Notes: a model not told the origin generated them from the letters alone. Positions 42,154 through 53,340 are shown, counted from the first letter of the stretch. The stretch: DNA of 64,000 bases from Palaemon carinicauda (GCF_036898095.1 NC_090746.1:48846207-48910206); one strand, 5' to 3'. A program made the numbers and translations.

Positions 42154-42243
42154 TTTTCACCGGGCGTCACAGGTCGACCCAGAAAAGGGATTTTGACGAA
42201 GGAAAAATCTATTTCTGGGGAGATACCTGTGACGCCCGGTGAA
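42154..42243 (+). repeat. A2 internal complementary region
   Basis: TTTTCACCGGGCGTCACAGG, TCGACCCAGA (complement of the left end), directly followed by AAAGGGATTTTGACGAAGG and AGATACCTGTGACGCCCGG (complement of the right end). The junction is at 42183/42184. In DIRS elements this region is thought to template joining of the ends during circle formation. Confidence 0.9.
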
Positions 42244-42620
42244 ACCCTTCCCTGTTTCTTCCCCGACCCTTTCCGTTCCAAGCCTTTTCTTATAGAAGGA
42301 TGTGTAGAGGGCGCTCGAGGCAGGCGTTGCTGAGTGGATCAGGTGAGTTAGGTTGGTGCCGTTAGGGCGGCTCCCCCTTTTGAGGAAGGATTGATCTAAA
42401 TGGAAGATGACCTGTGAATAGTGGTTTTCACACGCCCTTTCTTTATACATGACGCCCTTAGGGTGCTAGCGCGAGGGTAGTAATCTCTGCATTCCATGCT
42501 TTAACTTTCTCTGGTATAGTTGGAAGTATTTATATCAGAAAAGAGATAAGAAGGACCCTTTTCACCGGGCGTCACAGGTATCTCCCCAGAAATAGATTTT
42601 TCCTTCGTCAAAATCCCTTT
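42244..42620 (+). repeat. A2 right ITR
   Basis: Inverse of the left ITR (34778-35033), with 90 bp of extra outer sequence (CAGGTATCTCCCCAGAAATAG, TTTTTCCTTCGTC) not present on the left. Ends AAAATCCCTTT at 42620. Confidence 0.87.
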
Positions 42621-42677
42621 ATTATATAACCAGCGGGTAAGTATGTTCAAAAATTCATTTTATTATGAAAATATCAT
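42621..42677 (+). repeat. C right ITR, second part
   Basis: ATTATATAACCAGCGGGTAA, GTATGTTCAAAAATTC, TTTTATTATGAAAATAT, the outer remainder of the C right ITR beyond A2, ending at the CAT shared with the B3 end. Confidence 0.8.
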
Positions 42678-43400
42678 TTTACTACATCATTTTCATCATT
42701 ACTGTATACACATTGCATATCATTATTTTTGGTTTTAGTTTTCCAATTTTTCTCGTTTCAGTGTCAGCAACCAATGTCTGAATTTTGTTTGCAGCCTCTT
42801 CTGTGACAATTTTGTTTTCAAAGTTTACAACAACATTTCCATTCGTAGTTGACCTTGTGATAAGTATAGGAATGTCTATAAGGTCTTGTTCAACCTCGCG
42901 TTGTCTTTCAGTGATTTTAGTCGTATTTGTTGATTTAATTACCAAAATATTTTTTTCCTCAACTTTGTCAGGAAATGTCGGTTTCTCCAGTTTTGGGTCC
43001 ATCAGTGTTTGAAGTGTTGCCTTAATTGAGTCCATATTCATAGAAAGAATATCAACTTTCTCAGTGAGGTCAGTAGTCTGGGCGGAATTTGCTGCGTCTG
43101 CGCTAAGGTCTGCAAGTTTGTTTTCCAATTGAGCTATCCTCGTGTCTTGTTCGCTTAAGGCCTCTTCACATCTTCCTTCAATTTTGATATATATAAATTG
43201 GCTTGTCTGGCTTCACATACACAGAGTGGGCATAACCAAAATAGGTTCTTTCATTCATTATCTGTGATGCATGTCACTATATACACACACATCACATTTC
43301 TTAAGATAGAATCTCTTGCAGTCACATCCTATCCATTTTTTCCGGTCTCCCTCCGTGGTTTTACATATGAGGCAGAGATAGTTAGGGACAGACATAGTGT
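42678..43400 (-). pseudogene. Non-LTR ORF1-like gag fragment with PHD-like finger
   Basis: Read right to left. A frame near 43390-43280 has CLICKTTEGDRKKWIGCDC, KRFYLKKC, with the C-x2-C...W-x-GCDxC pattern of a PHD finger. A shifted frame follows (NLFWLCPLC). Then 43128-42682 has a coiled-coil-like ENKLADLSADAANSAQ block and a small folded domain (NILVIKSTNTTKITERQREV, VVVNFENKIVTEEAANKIQT, GKLKPKIMICNV). This order (PHD, coiled coil, RRM-like domain) resembles ORF1 of some Jockey-type retrotransposons. It breaks off at the C insertion site. Family unsure; frames are broken. Confidence 0.6.
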
Positions 43401-43949
43401 ACTGTTTCTTATTACTTAGGTTTCTTCATAAGATTAACTAATATCTTTTCAAAGATATTCTAAGCGAGAAACAAAAAGCTAAAATACGACTCAGGGCGAG
43501 TGTTGAACTGATCTTCGCACAAAACACGTCCACACCTTAGCGGCTCAACTACTTACCTGTAGAATAGTGCGATGTGAACACTGAGAGAGCTGTGACTGCT
43601 GTTTTGTCTCACTGGACTTGCTGCTCATGTAGGCAGCTGTGGCTATGTATGTGTATGCTTATAACATACATGATTAGCTACCAGAGAACTTGGCTATTTG
43701 AGGCTAGATTAATGGTTCTTTCTGCTGTTTAGTTTCATGTTCAGTTTTTGTTGAATACTGCACCTGGCCGCCAGGAAAAGAGGAAAGAGGCTTCACAGAA
43801 GGATTCAAGATCCCGAAGATTCCATCTTACAAGGGGAATCAAAACGGGGAATCCTTGGTCCCTGTCTCTCCTGAAGTTTCTTTTTCCTTGACAGACCACC
43901 ATCAGCAAACAGGAAAGCATCAACAGTCTGATCTCTAGATCACTGTTTG
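43401..43949. other. Spacer without clear feature
   Basis: No gene or repeat that I could identify. It may include the start of the retroelement ORF1 above and the eroded left side of B4. Confidence 0.5.
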
Positions 43950-44340
43950 CTGATGGCTAGTTCACGGTTTGCTGATCGCTAGGTCGCCGATCACTAGATC
44001 GCCAATTGCTTGCTCAGCGCTGATCTTTGACCTCTAGTCCCTCCAATGACTAACGATCTCCGATTGCTAGCGTTCCAATCACCGATTGCTAGTCAATAAC
44101 CAGTCATCAGCTTGCTGATCACTAGATCACCGATGGGCAGCTCATCTTTCTTCGATCATTGAACTCAGCTAGCTGATCTCTGACCAGCCCATCTTCAGCT
44201 TGCTGATCTCTGACCAACCAGGAGGGATCATAGTCAGCTTGCTGATCTCTAGCTCACCATCGGCTTACAGACCGCCGATTCACCGGTCATCGGCAATTCG
44301 CCAGCAGTTCGTGACTCCGACTTACTAGTCAACCTCTTCC
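43950..44340 (+). repeat. Degenerate GCTGATC-type repeat array in B4 gag
   Basis: Repeated words GCTGATCTCTGACC, GATCACTAGATCGCC and AGCTTGCTGATC, with many variants. The position before RT corresponds to the gag repeat arrays of B1 and D. It has lost any clear open frame. Confidence 0.7.
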
Positions 44341-44573
44341 CGTATTTCCCTAGATCAGAAGATATACAACATACTTCTCACAACTGGCCGTTCGCCATCA
44401 CACTAAAGTGATCGGCAAACGTTTGACAACCCTCATCAACGGATTGTCGACAGGGAACTACTTGTGAGCACTCTCCAACTGTACAGTAACCACGATACCC
44501 AACCGTTAACCATTGATTAACATTCGCCAGATTGATTCTATTCTAAGGAATAGCATTAATCCCATCAGGGCAC

Positions 44574-46060
44574 ATGGTAGGGCTAAGTGTTGCCTTCCTT
44601 CTGTTAGTTAAAGGAATTCTCTCTCAGGGGAGAATTCTTACACTGGGTATCGCGTCTGATCCTTTACGACCTGAGTCAAGACTCCAGCGTCAACAATCTT
44701 CCATGCAAAAGGATCCGCAAGGAGCTGTCCCTTTGGGTCGATGTCCACACCATGTTGGAGTTCGAACAAGGGCTAAGACCTCAGGTTTTCATTTGCACAC
44801 TGGACCTAAAGGACACATACTTCCAGACCCAAACCATCCATCTAGGAGGGTTGGAAGATTCAGTCTAGACAAACAAGAAACACCAGTTCAGGGCACTGTG
44901 CTTCGGTCTTCCCACTACACCCATCCTGGTTTCACAGGATCGGCTTCTTTCTCCTCCATTTCGGGATGACTGACTGACCTTAGCAGACTCAGTGGCAACC
45001 TTGTATTGGCACCGGAACTTTTGAAATCTCTTTACCAAGATCCAGTGATCAAGGTAAACCTGCGGAAGTCTTCTCTACTTCCCTCCCAGAAGACTGGTGT
45101 ATCTGGGAATGATTCTAGACACCAATCTCCGCAGAACCTTCTAAAAAACGATAACAACTCCCATCCCAGAGTGACTTGAGTCTGACTGGAATCAGGCCCT
45201 CTATCCCCCAGACATTCTGACCTCCATGGGACCAGAAGTTTTGACGAACTTCAAGGGGTGGGTGTCAGTCGAGAATCTACAGAGCGGTATAACCTTCTCA
45301 TCATTCCCCACCCCCTGGACTTGATGCTGGGCTTAGAACACATCAAAAGAAGAGAGGAGGGACCATAATGCTGCATCACACGACCTCAGCCCTCTGGACA
45401 GAGTCCGAAAGTACCTTCACTTAAATCTCTTAAGAGATGAAGGCCAACTTTCCGGTCCTTCAGCAGCCTCATCGGTTCCTAACAGACTACTCAGTGATGT
45501 GATGGGCGACAACACCACACACCACTTAGAGGCTCACATCGCTGAACAAGAAGGAACTTGCTCGTAGCCTCTTCCCTTCTAAGAGTATAAGCACTAAGAT
45601 GAGCCAAAGTCTGTTCGGTACCACTATCAGCCCGCTTCATTCTAGACTAGTAGAATGTGCTCGCCGACAATCTGTGCACAGCATCTCAGATAAGGTATAC
45701 TGAATGGTCTTTGGATCACCTTGTAGCTGACAAAGTCCTGACTTTATGGGGTCTTCCAACTAGGGATCTGTTTGCAACATTCCTGAACCTCAGTCTGCCG
45801 TTGCTCCCCAGCCCTAGACCCCAAGGCTCTCTGGCAACAATGGTGGGTACAACAGTGACGTTTAAAAATCGTCTCTGTTTTATCTGGAGAAGGGCACTCA
45901 AGAAGGCTAGAACATCTGTCAGCCTCTCAAGGACTCTCCTAGCTCCGCTATGGCATTACGCAGAATGGTTTCCAAACCTTTTGCAGTTCCTGATAGTCTC
46001 CAAAAGAACCCTCTCCACATCACAGACAACCCACTTCGACACCTACCACAAGCTATAGCT
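44574..46060 (+). pseudogene. B4 RT / RNase H remnants
   Basis: Scattered matches in changing frames. LHTGPKGHILPDP (out-of-phase counterpart of the B CTLDLK...FQIPVHPS region) lies at about 44790-44830, with LVYLGMILDTNL near 45098. DNLCTASQIRYTEWSLDHLV, ADKVLTLWGLPTRDLFATFLN at 45665-45790 and SLSRTLLAPLWHYAEWFPNLLQ at about 45920-45985 follow. The catalytic YxDD region is unrecognisable (FRDD* near 44962). Clearly dead. Confidence 0.78.
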
Positions 46061-46640
46061 TTGCTATGATTGTACGCCTGGAGACTACCCAGTACCTCCT
46101 CTCCCACAGAGGTTTTTCGCAATAAGTTGCGAAAAGATTGTCTAGATATCTGAGGAATTCCTCAGCATCAGTCTACCAGCCAGTATAATGTCTCTTTGGT
46201 TGGTGTCATGTGAAAGAGTCTCTCTCCACTCGATATCTCTATTCCAGAGTATGTCGCCAGACACAGTCTCTAGAGGTGACGGATCCCACACAAGTCTCCA
46301 CTCGGTAACGGACGATCCAGATCATCCGTTGCTATACCCAGGGTAAGGTATGAGACTCTACCTTAAGAGAACGGCAACTTCCCAACCGGGTCCCTTCTCT
46401 TGTCATCAGCACTAGGAGAGACTAAAGGAGGATCACCAAAACATCATCTCAACATGACGACTCACGATGTTAGGGGCATAGCTATGCCCTTGGTCCATCT
46501 TAGCAGATTACTCTGTGACGCAGGTTTTACAAGAAAGGATGTGAATGCTCCAGGTGACTTTCACAACCTTTCTCCTGCAAGACGTGACCCTCAGGAACTC
46601 GATACGATCTCTATCGGTCTGGTGGTGGCTGCATAACAGC
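46061..46640 (+). pseudogene. B4 tyrosine recombinase remnants
   Basis: Short islands match B YR: RYLRNSSASVYQP (about 46144), SVTDDPDHPLLYPG, MRLYLKRTATSQPG (about 46350), DVRGIAMPL near 46464 and a decayed end. About 0.4 kb of the central YR, including the first catalytic Arg, is missing between 46250 and 46285. Not functional. Confidence 0.78.
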
Positions 46641-47475
46641 TGGTTGTATACCTCAAGCTCCTTATTGGACAAGTAGCAGAAGGTTGAGGGCACTGTTACC
46701 CAGTTTTAGTCTGCGTGAATGAAAAGATTTGACTTGCTCTTATTCTTTTTCTTCATCCTACCCTCTCGTGGGGAAAGCAGCATCCAGGGCTCTCTGCATA
46801 AGCTGACCTCAAACCATTGCAGGTAAACCATGCTCCCTTGTGTACCTAGTATGAAGCTAATACTGTTGCGTCCCCATACCCTGGCGAGGTGGTATTGGAA
46901 AGTCTTGGTTAATCAGTTTTTCCTACAATAGACTCGGAATAACTTTACCTAGACAGTCACACTTCTGCATGACTCAACACACAGCTTGCGTAGGCCGCGG
47001 ACCTTGCGTAGCAAGGTTTTAGCGAGAGCAGGGACTCCTTATTTTTGAGTACTAACATACTCAGATAAGGAGCCCCCGGGTAAAGCCAAAAGCCAGATTG
47101 GCAGGGACATCCACCCTTCCTAATGGGCGAGTCACCCCTAATAAATAGCATGGTTTGTATTCCAGTTACGGAACAAATGAGAAATTCGTAGATAATTTGT
47201 ATTTTTCCTAACTATACAAACCTTAGTTATTTACACAAACTTGCCCGCCATCCCTATCCCCCTTGAAGTCCTACCTCCAAGCAAAGTGAACTAAATCACA
47301 GGTGTGTTAACGGGAGTGGTAGCAAGCTACCCCCCTGCTAGCTGGCGGTGTGGGTAGTTAACCCTTGCTAAATTTTAATGGCTCATCATTTCAGCTCCGC
47401 CGAAAGTATAACCCCCTAATAAATAGCTAAGGTTTGTATAGTTAGGAAAAATACAAATTATCTACAAATTTGTCA
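46641..47475 (+). repeat. B4 3' UTR, ICR and 3' ITR
   Basis: 3' UTR collinear with B2/B3. ICR with CAGTTACGGAAC, AAA, TGAGAAATTCGTAG (47164-47186). 3' ITR 47175-47475, ending AAATTTGTCA. Confidence 0.85.
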
Positions 47476-48088
47476 TCTTTTAGTCAAGATATTTTAAGTA
47501 GTCTGTGTTGCGATGGAACATTCAGTTTATATGAAATTCTTTATATGTATACTGTATATGTGAATATGTTACTGCCCTACTTTATCAGTGCCACAATTGT
47601 TGGTAGAACCTTTAGATCTCGTGCTGTAATACTGATTGAAATTAGGTGAAATGGTCGTTAGATGAAGTTAAGAGGGGTGGGGGCGAGGCCATTACCTCAC
47701 CTGTGAATTTTTTTTTATTTTTTCTTCTTTTTTCAGTTGTTTCGAGTGCTATCTATTAACCTCCAATTTGTTTCAGATTCTTCATCTTGTTTTAGTCCAG
47801 ATAATGCGCTCTTTTTAGCTCACTTAAACTGAAAGGTGAAAAGAGCTCTTCTTTTTAGCTCACTTGAACTGAAAGGTCTAAAGAGCTTGTTTAGTTAAAG
47901 TTATCCAGGCTCCATCTGTATGTTTAGTATGTTCGTATGTTTATGAGTCTTATGTATGTTAGTGAGTACATTTTGATGTATTGTGTAAGATTGTAACAAT
48001 ATCTGGTTCTATAGAACAACTGGATCAATTATAACCAAACCTGGTACAAAACTCTTTTGGGTAAGAGGGACACTTTATCAAAATGGGA
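47476..48088. other. Spacer with AGCTC hairpin repeats
   Basis: AT-rich, non-coding. Two direct copies of a 37-43 bp unit (47808-47844 and 47851-47888) share TTTTTAGCTCACTTRAACTG and AAAGG, each bounded by complementary CTCTTTTTAGCTC / AAAGAGCT arms that can fold. Confidence 0.65.
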
Positions 48089-48349
48089 ATTGTTCCCATA
48101 CTAACAAACCTTCCATTATTTATGTGGATTACCTTTCAGCGGCAGCTGGAGGTAGCCATTAGACTTTAATTGCAAGGTGGCAACCTTGCCTAACCGCTTG
48201 AGTGGGGTGGCTGGGGGTTACCCAGCTGCCTCTATATATACTCTCACAGCAGTAAGAGATGTCACCTTTTTCTTTTGCCTCAGTTGAGATCAGACGTGTC
48301 CGCTCTCCTCTTGGCTGTCATTGGACTTTTTCAATTTTGCTTTTTCTTT
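48089..48349 (+). repeat. D1 5' ITR and leader
   Basis: ITR with CAAACCTTCCATTATTTATG, the ACCTTTCAGCGGCAGCTGG block and the CTCTCACAGCAGTAAGAG block, the last inverse to 55382-55406. The leader ends with GCTTTTTCTTTTCAGGTGTG (about 48338-48358), shared with D2, E and B3. Confidence 0.8.
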
Positions 48350-51300
48350 TCAGGTGTGCATGTCTTCTCTTGCGATTGCCTTCATCATGCAAACCCGTCC
48401 AAGGCACGAGGGTGCCGCGTGCGGGTCTTTATGCCGTCATTGGAGACTGACCCGCACTCTTTGTATCCTACTTGCCAATGGCATCAATGCGAGCAAGGTT
48501 CGCTCTGCTCAGAGTGTAGGGAGTGGTCTGCCTCCCAGTGGGAGAAATTTGGGCAGCGCAGGAAAAAGAAGATGAAGCGTGACCCTTCTCCCTCAGAGGA
48601 GAGCAGAGTGCGTTCTTCTTTTTTTCACACCCCCAAATCTCTCAAAAGCTCCTTGTCGCTCGCGCTCTTACGAGGGATGATCGAGTAGGAGCGCAGATTG
48701 ACTAACTGCTTAGCAACCCCAGGGTACTGGAGGGGTTGTTGCTTCCCCTAGAGAAGCAATTTCTCCAGCCGCTGGCGAGCCATTCTCCCTTTCCGATCTG
48801 CTTCAGGTGTGCTTATCCTTGGGGATTTCAGGACCCCCTTCGGAGGAGGAGTTGCTTTGCCTCCTTCAGTGTGGTGCCAGGAAGGACCCTTCTCTGGAGC
48901 CGTCTACATCTCACACTCTGGAATTGTACAAGGTCCATCTGTCGCTTTCTCCTGGCCCTTCCACGGGTGGACGAGGTGATCATTCACGTTCGCCTCTCCA
49001 ACGGCCCCTACTGACAACGAACCCTCTCTCCATCCTGGGACCTCGTCGTCCCCTAACCTTCAACCCTTTGTTTCTCCACACAGTAACCCGCAGGTTGCAG
49101 GTGTAGATCTTCTGGGGACCAGCGTAAGGAGGAGCATCACCATCGCCTCGCCCTTATGGACTCTCTTCCCCTGATTGCCGTTTGCGACGTTCAGAAGATC
49201 TCTTGGATCTCTGTTCTCCTCAGAGGCATTCCTCTTCACAAGGACGAGTCTCGCGATTGCGTTTTACACGATCACGAGCAAAGTCTAGACCTAGGTCCAG
49301 AAGTTCGCGTTCTAGATCTGTGCGATCTAGATCACAAGAACGGCGCTCCCGCTTGCGATGACGACGCTCCTGTTCATGAGGGTGGCGTTCATGCTCGCGA
49401 GGGTATCGTTCATTCGCGAGCTAGGCATTTGTGACGTATACGCTGTTCTCAAACAAGAACGAGACGCTCTTGTTCAGGAACATCTCGTTCACGATCACGT
49501 ACCATGTGTTCGCAATCAAGGTCTAGACGTTCCTCGTCTAGAGGTAGAGGTAGGCGTACGCACAGTCCATCAGCACGTAGCCCCTCAACCAGACCTTCCA
49601 AACGACCCCGGACCGGACCTGAAGATGAGAATGACTATTTCTCTAACAGGCATCCAGCTAAACCCCTAGTGCCTTTAACCGCCTTGGGATTTCTAACAAA
49701 ACGTTCGCCTACGCAATGCTTGAAAACGCGTCCCGCTATGACGCATTCTCCAACTAGAGTAGTTCCTACTCAGAGGCCTCCTCTGCCGACTTTGTCGGAC
49801 GTAGGTGCTTCCCTTGGGCAGCTGGAAGGCGTTAGAAATTCCTTTACCACTGTGGCTCCTCGTGCTGCTGTTGCCAGCGCTTCTGCTCATGAATCGCATC
49901 AGTTGATGTGTGAAACTTGCCATTTTGCGCATGAATCTCGCGATTTCACGAGCAAATCGGCGATTTCCGCGAGCGATTCACAAGCAGATGTGTCGGGACC
50001 ACGAGCAAGTGCGGTACCAACATTTTCGCCTCGTCCCTGTGCGTCTTCCACCTCCAGCGGAAGACCAACACCTGTCCCAGAAGGGTTCAAGAAGCCCCCT
50101 TATAGGTTTGCGAACGTTCCTATTAGTCCGGACCTTCCTTCGCGTCCGAAGGAACGTGTTCCTCTGCCTCAGAGTTTATCACCTCCGTCGGCTGGAGCTC
50201 ATTCTAGGGTTCTACCGAAAGGACACTCTCCTAGGGAATTTCAGGGTTTACCTAGAGGTTCAGAGCTTCTTCCATGAGTGAACACTTTCATGACCACCCT
50301 CCTGAAGACAGAATGTGGCTCCTATACCGTTACAACCTCCGACTGTCTCAGTCAAGGCAACCCCTAGGATCCCCCTGGAACCCTTGCTAGGTTCGTGAGT
50401 TGGGAGTCAGTACCCTAGAAGGAAGTCGAGTGCAGACAGAGCGCAGATCACCTCCACTCCGATCGCATGCTGAAAGTCCTATTCCTTTTGATCCCTATAT
50501 GGTCAAATTACTTTTTACGCCAGCAAAGGTAAAGGAGATCTTCACTAAGAAGCAGAAGAGAAGGATGAGAGGTGTAACACCACCTCAAGCTGATATCATC
50601 CATCCTAAGACGAGTAGGGACATAGGCTCGCCCAGGGAGATTACAATCCATCACTTCTACCCTCAAGAAATTGAGGTAGTGCCTCCAGACCAACGTTTGG
50701 TTTCTGGTCCTCCTCCAGAGGAGGAACCTTCAGCTCCTACTGCCAAGGCTTCGTCAAGTGCCTCGAAGACCTCGCAGATTCCTCCTCCTAAGACCGCGAA
50801 CGAACGTCTTGTGCGTAGGGAATCGAAGGACACGAAGACGAATCCTAAGAACGCTGCGATACTGGAAGCTAGATTGGCTGAGGCACGGAGACGGTCCCCT
50901 GATGCGGGTCCCCCAGTGATTCTGTTGACGACCCTGACCTACCCCAGGCTCTGGGTGTGAGCTTGTAGGTGGATGACCCTTTAGACTCATAAGATGAGAA
51001 TCTTCCAAAGGTGACCAGTCCAAATAATCACTCCGAACAGGAGAGACCCAAGTTGGAATGTAACTTTTGGCAGGTCCTCACCTGTATGAGGGCCATCAAT
51101 AGGCTGTCCACTCCTGATTCCACCATCCAGGAAGAGAAGGATATGGTTTTTGATGAGATATTCGAGACCCAGAAGCCTTCCAGGTCCAGTGCAGCTCTGC
51201 TCTGGTCCAAGGGTTTGACAGCCGCCAAAAGGAAAGCTATCGCCCAGATAGCTGGAACTTTTATTTCCTTAAGGGCAGGTTCCTCCTCTTGGTCCCTTCC

Positions 51301-52030
51301 ACTTCCTTTTGTTTTACAAAGGAAATGTTACGAGATCGAAGGGAAACCACATTCCACCATGACTCTCAACCCTTCGGTAGAGTCCCTAACGAAAGGTATA
51401 CCGACTCAGACCCTCTCCTCTCTGAAGGCCTCACGCTCGACAGTTGAGCTCCTGAACATAGAGAGAGGCGCAAAGTATGCCATGGCGGTTGCTTCATGGC
51501 TCGATCTATAGCTGGGATCCTTAGGCTTGATTGTTTGCTCCCACGATCTTTTGAAGGAGTCGGCCAGGAAGACTATGGAGTCTTTCCTGTTGTCAGGTAC
51601 CCGGACTCTCGAGTTCTTATCGCACCACGTCGTCAACCTGTGGCAAACGCCATTCTCAAGAGAAGGGATACTGTCATAGGTAGGTTCCGCAAACAGGTGC
51701 TGAAAGTGGAGGTCTCTCGGTTGAGGAATTCCACCTTCAGGGGCTCATCTCTCTTCGTTCCGGAAGAGATGGAGAGGTCTGCTAAGCGATGGAGGAAATC
51801 GTCCAAACGATTCTCTCCTCCAAAGGGCCATGATATCGTGGACCTATGGTAGACCTTCCCAGTCTTCACGGCCTCAGCAACCACCGTCCTCTACTAATCA
51901 GTCAACTTCTAGGTCCTCTGGACCTTCTAAGGTGTCAAAGCAGCCCTTTCCGTCCAAAGGACAGAAGGGGTCCAAGTCCTTCAGAGGAAAGAAGGGAGGA
52001 AAGGGAGGTGGCCGAGGTGATCACTCCTAG
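48350..52030 (+). pseudogene. D1 gag, several frames
   Basis: Met at 48387 (MQTRPRHEGA), a frame break, then the Cys cluster (TCQWHQCEQGSLCSEC) and REWSASQWEKFGQRRKKKMKR (48480-48580). Helical block LSDLLQVCLSLGISGPPSEEELLCLLQ (about 48795) and KVHLSLSPGPSTGGRGDHSR. Ser/Arg-rich disordered region (SRSRRSSSRGRGRRTHSPSA, 49512) to about 50960. Core FWQVLTCMRAINRL, IFETQKPSRSSAALLWSKG (51060-51220), NIERGAKYAMAVASWLD, then NAILKRRDTVIGRF (51645) and the basic tail KGQKGSKSFRGKKGGKGGGR (about 51957). The frame changes about five times, so it is broken. Confidence 0.78.
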
Positions 52031-52035
52031 TAGGA

Positions 52036-53340
52036 ATGGCATTCCTCCTCACCTACCACATCTGGGAGGATGCCTACAGCACCACTGGCAGAGTGGCAGC
52101 TCCACGGGGCAGATCCCTGGACGGTCGAAGTTATCGCCTTACGGTATCACGTCCCGTTCATTCAATCTCTCCCTCCTCTGACTCGGGATCCAGTGCATCT
52201 AAGCTTCTATGCGAAAGGATCCGCAAAGGAGCTGGTCCTCAGGGCCGAAGTTCAGACCATATAGCAGAAGGGCGTTCTCCAAGAGATTACGGATGGGTTC
52301 ACAGGCTTCTACAGTCAAATTTTTCTGGGGAAAAAGAGTGGAGATTGGAGACCAGTCATCGATCTCTCCCCTCTAACAGACTCTGTTCAGAATGGAGACG
52401 GCAGACACAATCTTCCAAATGATTCGTTCAAGTCACTTCATGCGCACACTGGATGTGAAGGACGCATACTTCCAGATCCCAACTCATCCGTCTACAAGGA
52501 AGTATCTGAGACTCATACACGAGGAAAAGACATAACAGTTCAAGGTTCTATGCTTCGGTCTTACAACAGCTCCTCAGGTATTCACCAGAGTGTTCGCCCT
52601 AGGGTCATCTTGGGCTCACAGGAACGGCATCCATCTTCTCAGATATCGGGACAACTGGGTGATCCTAGCAGACGCAGAGTTTTGTCAGGACCTGGGGGTT
52701 CTGATAAATCATAGACACCATCAAAGCGAAAGTCATCCCATCATATGAAAGAGTACACAGACTGAAGGAAGTGGACTCACCCTTCCTCAGGAAAGGAGTT
52801 CTTCCAGCCTCTCGTTGGTTGAGTCTGTTAACCATCTGACCTCTCTCATCCGTCTGGTTCCAAACGGCTTCCTCTGGATAAGATCCTTGCAGTGGCAGTT
52901 AAAGTCCATCAACACTCTGACCCACCGGACACCCGAGTTCCTACAATTCAGGATCAGGTGACGGATTTGAGTTGGTGGATGGTAGACAAAAACCTTCGAA
53001 GAAGCCAGAATCTTCTTGTTCCCCCTCTGGATTTGATGCTCTTCACAGATGCATCAAAAGAAGGGTGGGGGCCTCAACTGCTGCACCATACGATCTCTGG
53101 CCTTTGGTCAAACTCAGAAAGGTACCAGCACATAATTCATCTAGAGATGAGAGCAGCTTACCTAGCTCTTCATCAGTTCCTACAGTTGCTGGCAGGTCAC
53201 TCGGTGGTTTTGATGAGAGACAACACCACATTAGTGGCTTACAGAAACAAACATGGGTTACTTTTGCAGCCTCTATGCCATCTTACAGTAAAGATCCTCA
53301 GATGATCAGAGAACATTCGGTGTCTATCAGGAATCGTTAG
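52036..53340 (+). pseudogene. D1 reverse transcriptase / RNase H
   Basis: RT begins EWQLHGADPWTVEVI (52090). A TAG near 52262 is followed by KKSGDWRPVIDLSPL. Further islands are FGLTTAPQVFTRV (about 52558), the catalytic box changed to YRDNW (52644-52658, second Asp lost) and LIRLVPNGFLWIRSLQW. RNase H at 52892-53305: LFTDASKEGWG (about 53040), the Glu in HLEMRAAYLAL, MRDNTTLVAYRNK (about 53212). The C-terminal ADNMSR-type box is lost in a frame change after 53300. Compared with B1, about 100 bp is missing after the YRDNW box. Confidence 0.82.

Larger units (their letters stand above)
34778..42620 (+). mobile_element. DIRS-like retrotransposon A2 (complete structure)
   Basis: 7.84-kb plus-strand element. 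Left end TCTGGGTCGACATGTGACGC, right end AAAATCCCTTT. The ICR (42154-42243) contains GTCGACCCAGA joined to AAAGGGATTTTGACG, which is the complement of the left end fused to the complement of the right end. It predicts exactly these boundaries. The target is AAGCTATT/ATTATATAA in the right ITR of C, without target duplication. Contents: leader, two gag exons with a small intron, RT-RNase H with two stops, uninterrupted YR. Structurally complete and likely the youngest insertion in this part, but RT is inactive. Confidence 0.9.
28286..42677 (+). mobile_element. DIRS-like retrotransposon C, split by A2
   Basis: Plus-strand element. The left ITR starts ACTTACCCGCTCG at about 28286. The right ITR begins near 34643, is cut after AAGCATAAAGCTATT at 34777, and resumes ATTATATAACCAGCGGGTAA at 42621, ending about 42677. 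Without A2 it is about 6.5 kb. It has gag remnants, RT, RNase H, YR and an ICR (34514-34615). It abuts the end of B3 exactly: left flank TTTGTCAT, right flank ATCATTTT. It probably inserted into the CAT next to the B3 terminus. All ORFs are frameshifted. Confidence 0.82.
43950..47475 (+). mobile_element. DIRS-like retrotransposon B4 (decayed)
   Basis: Old plus-strand B copy. Gag low-complexity part 43950-44340, RT remnants 44574-45180, RNase H and C-terminal RT frame 45240-46060, YR remnants 46060-46640, 3' UTR 46640-47140, ICR 47141-47235, 3' ITR 47175-47475. The 5' end cannot be placed. Stops and indels occur every few dozen codons, many more than in B1-B3, so it is an older insertion. Confidence 0.8.
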
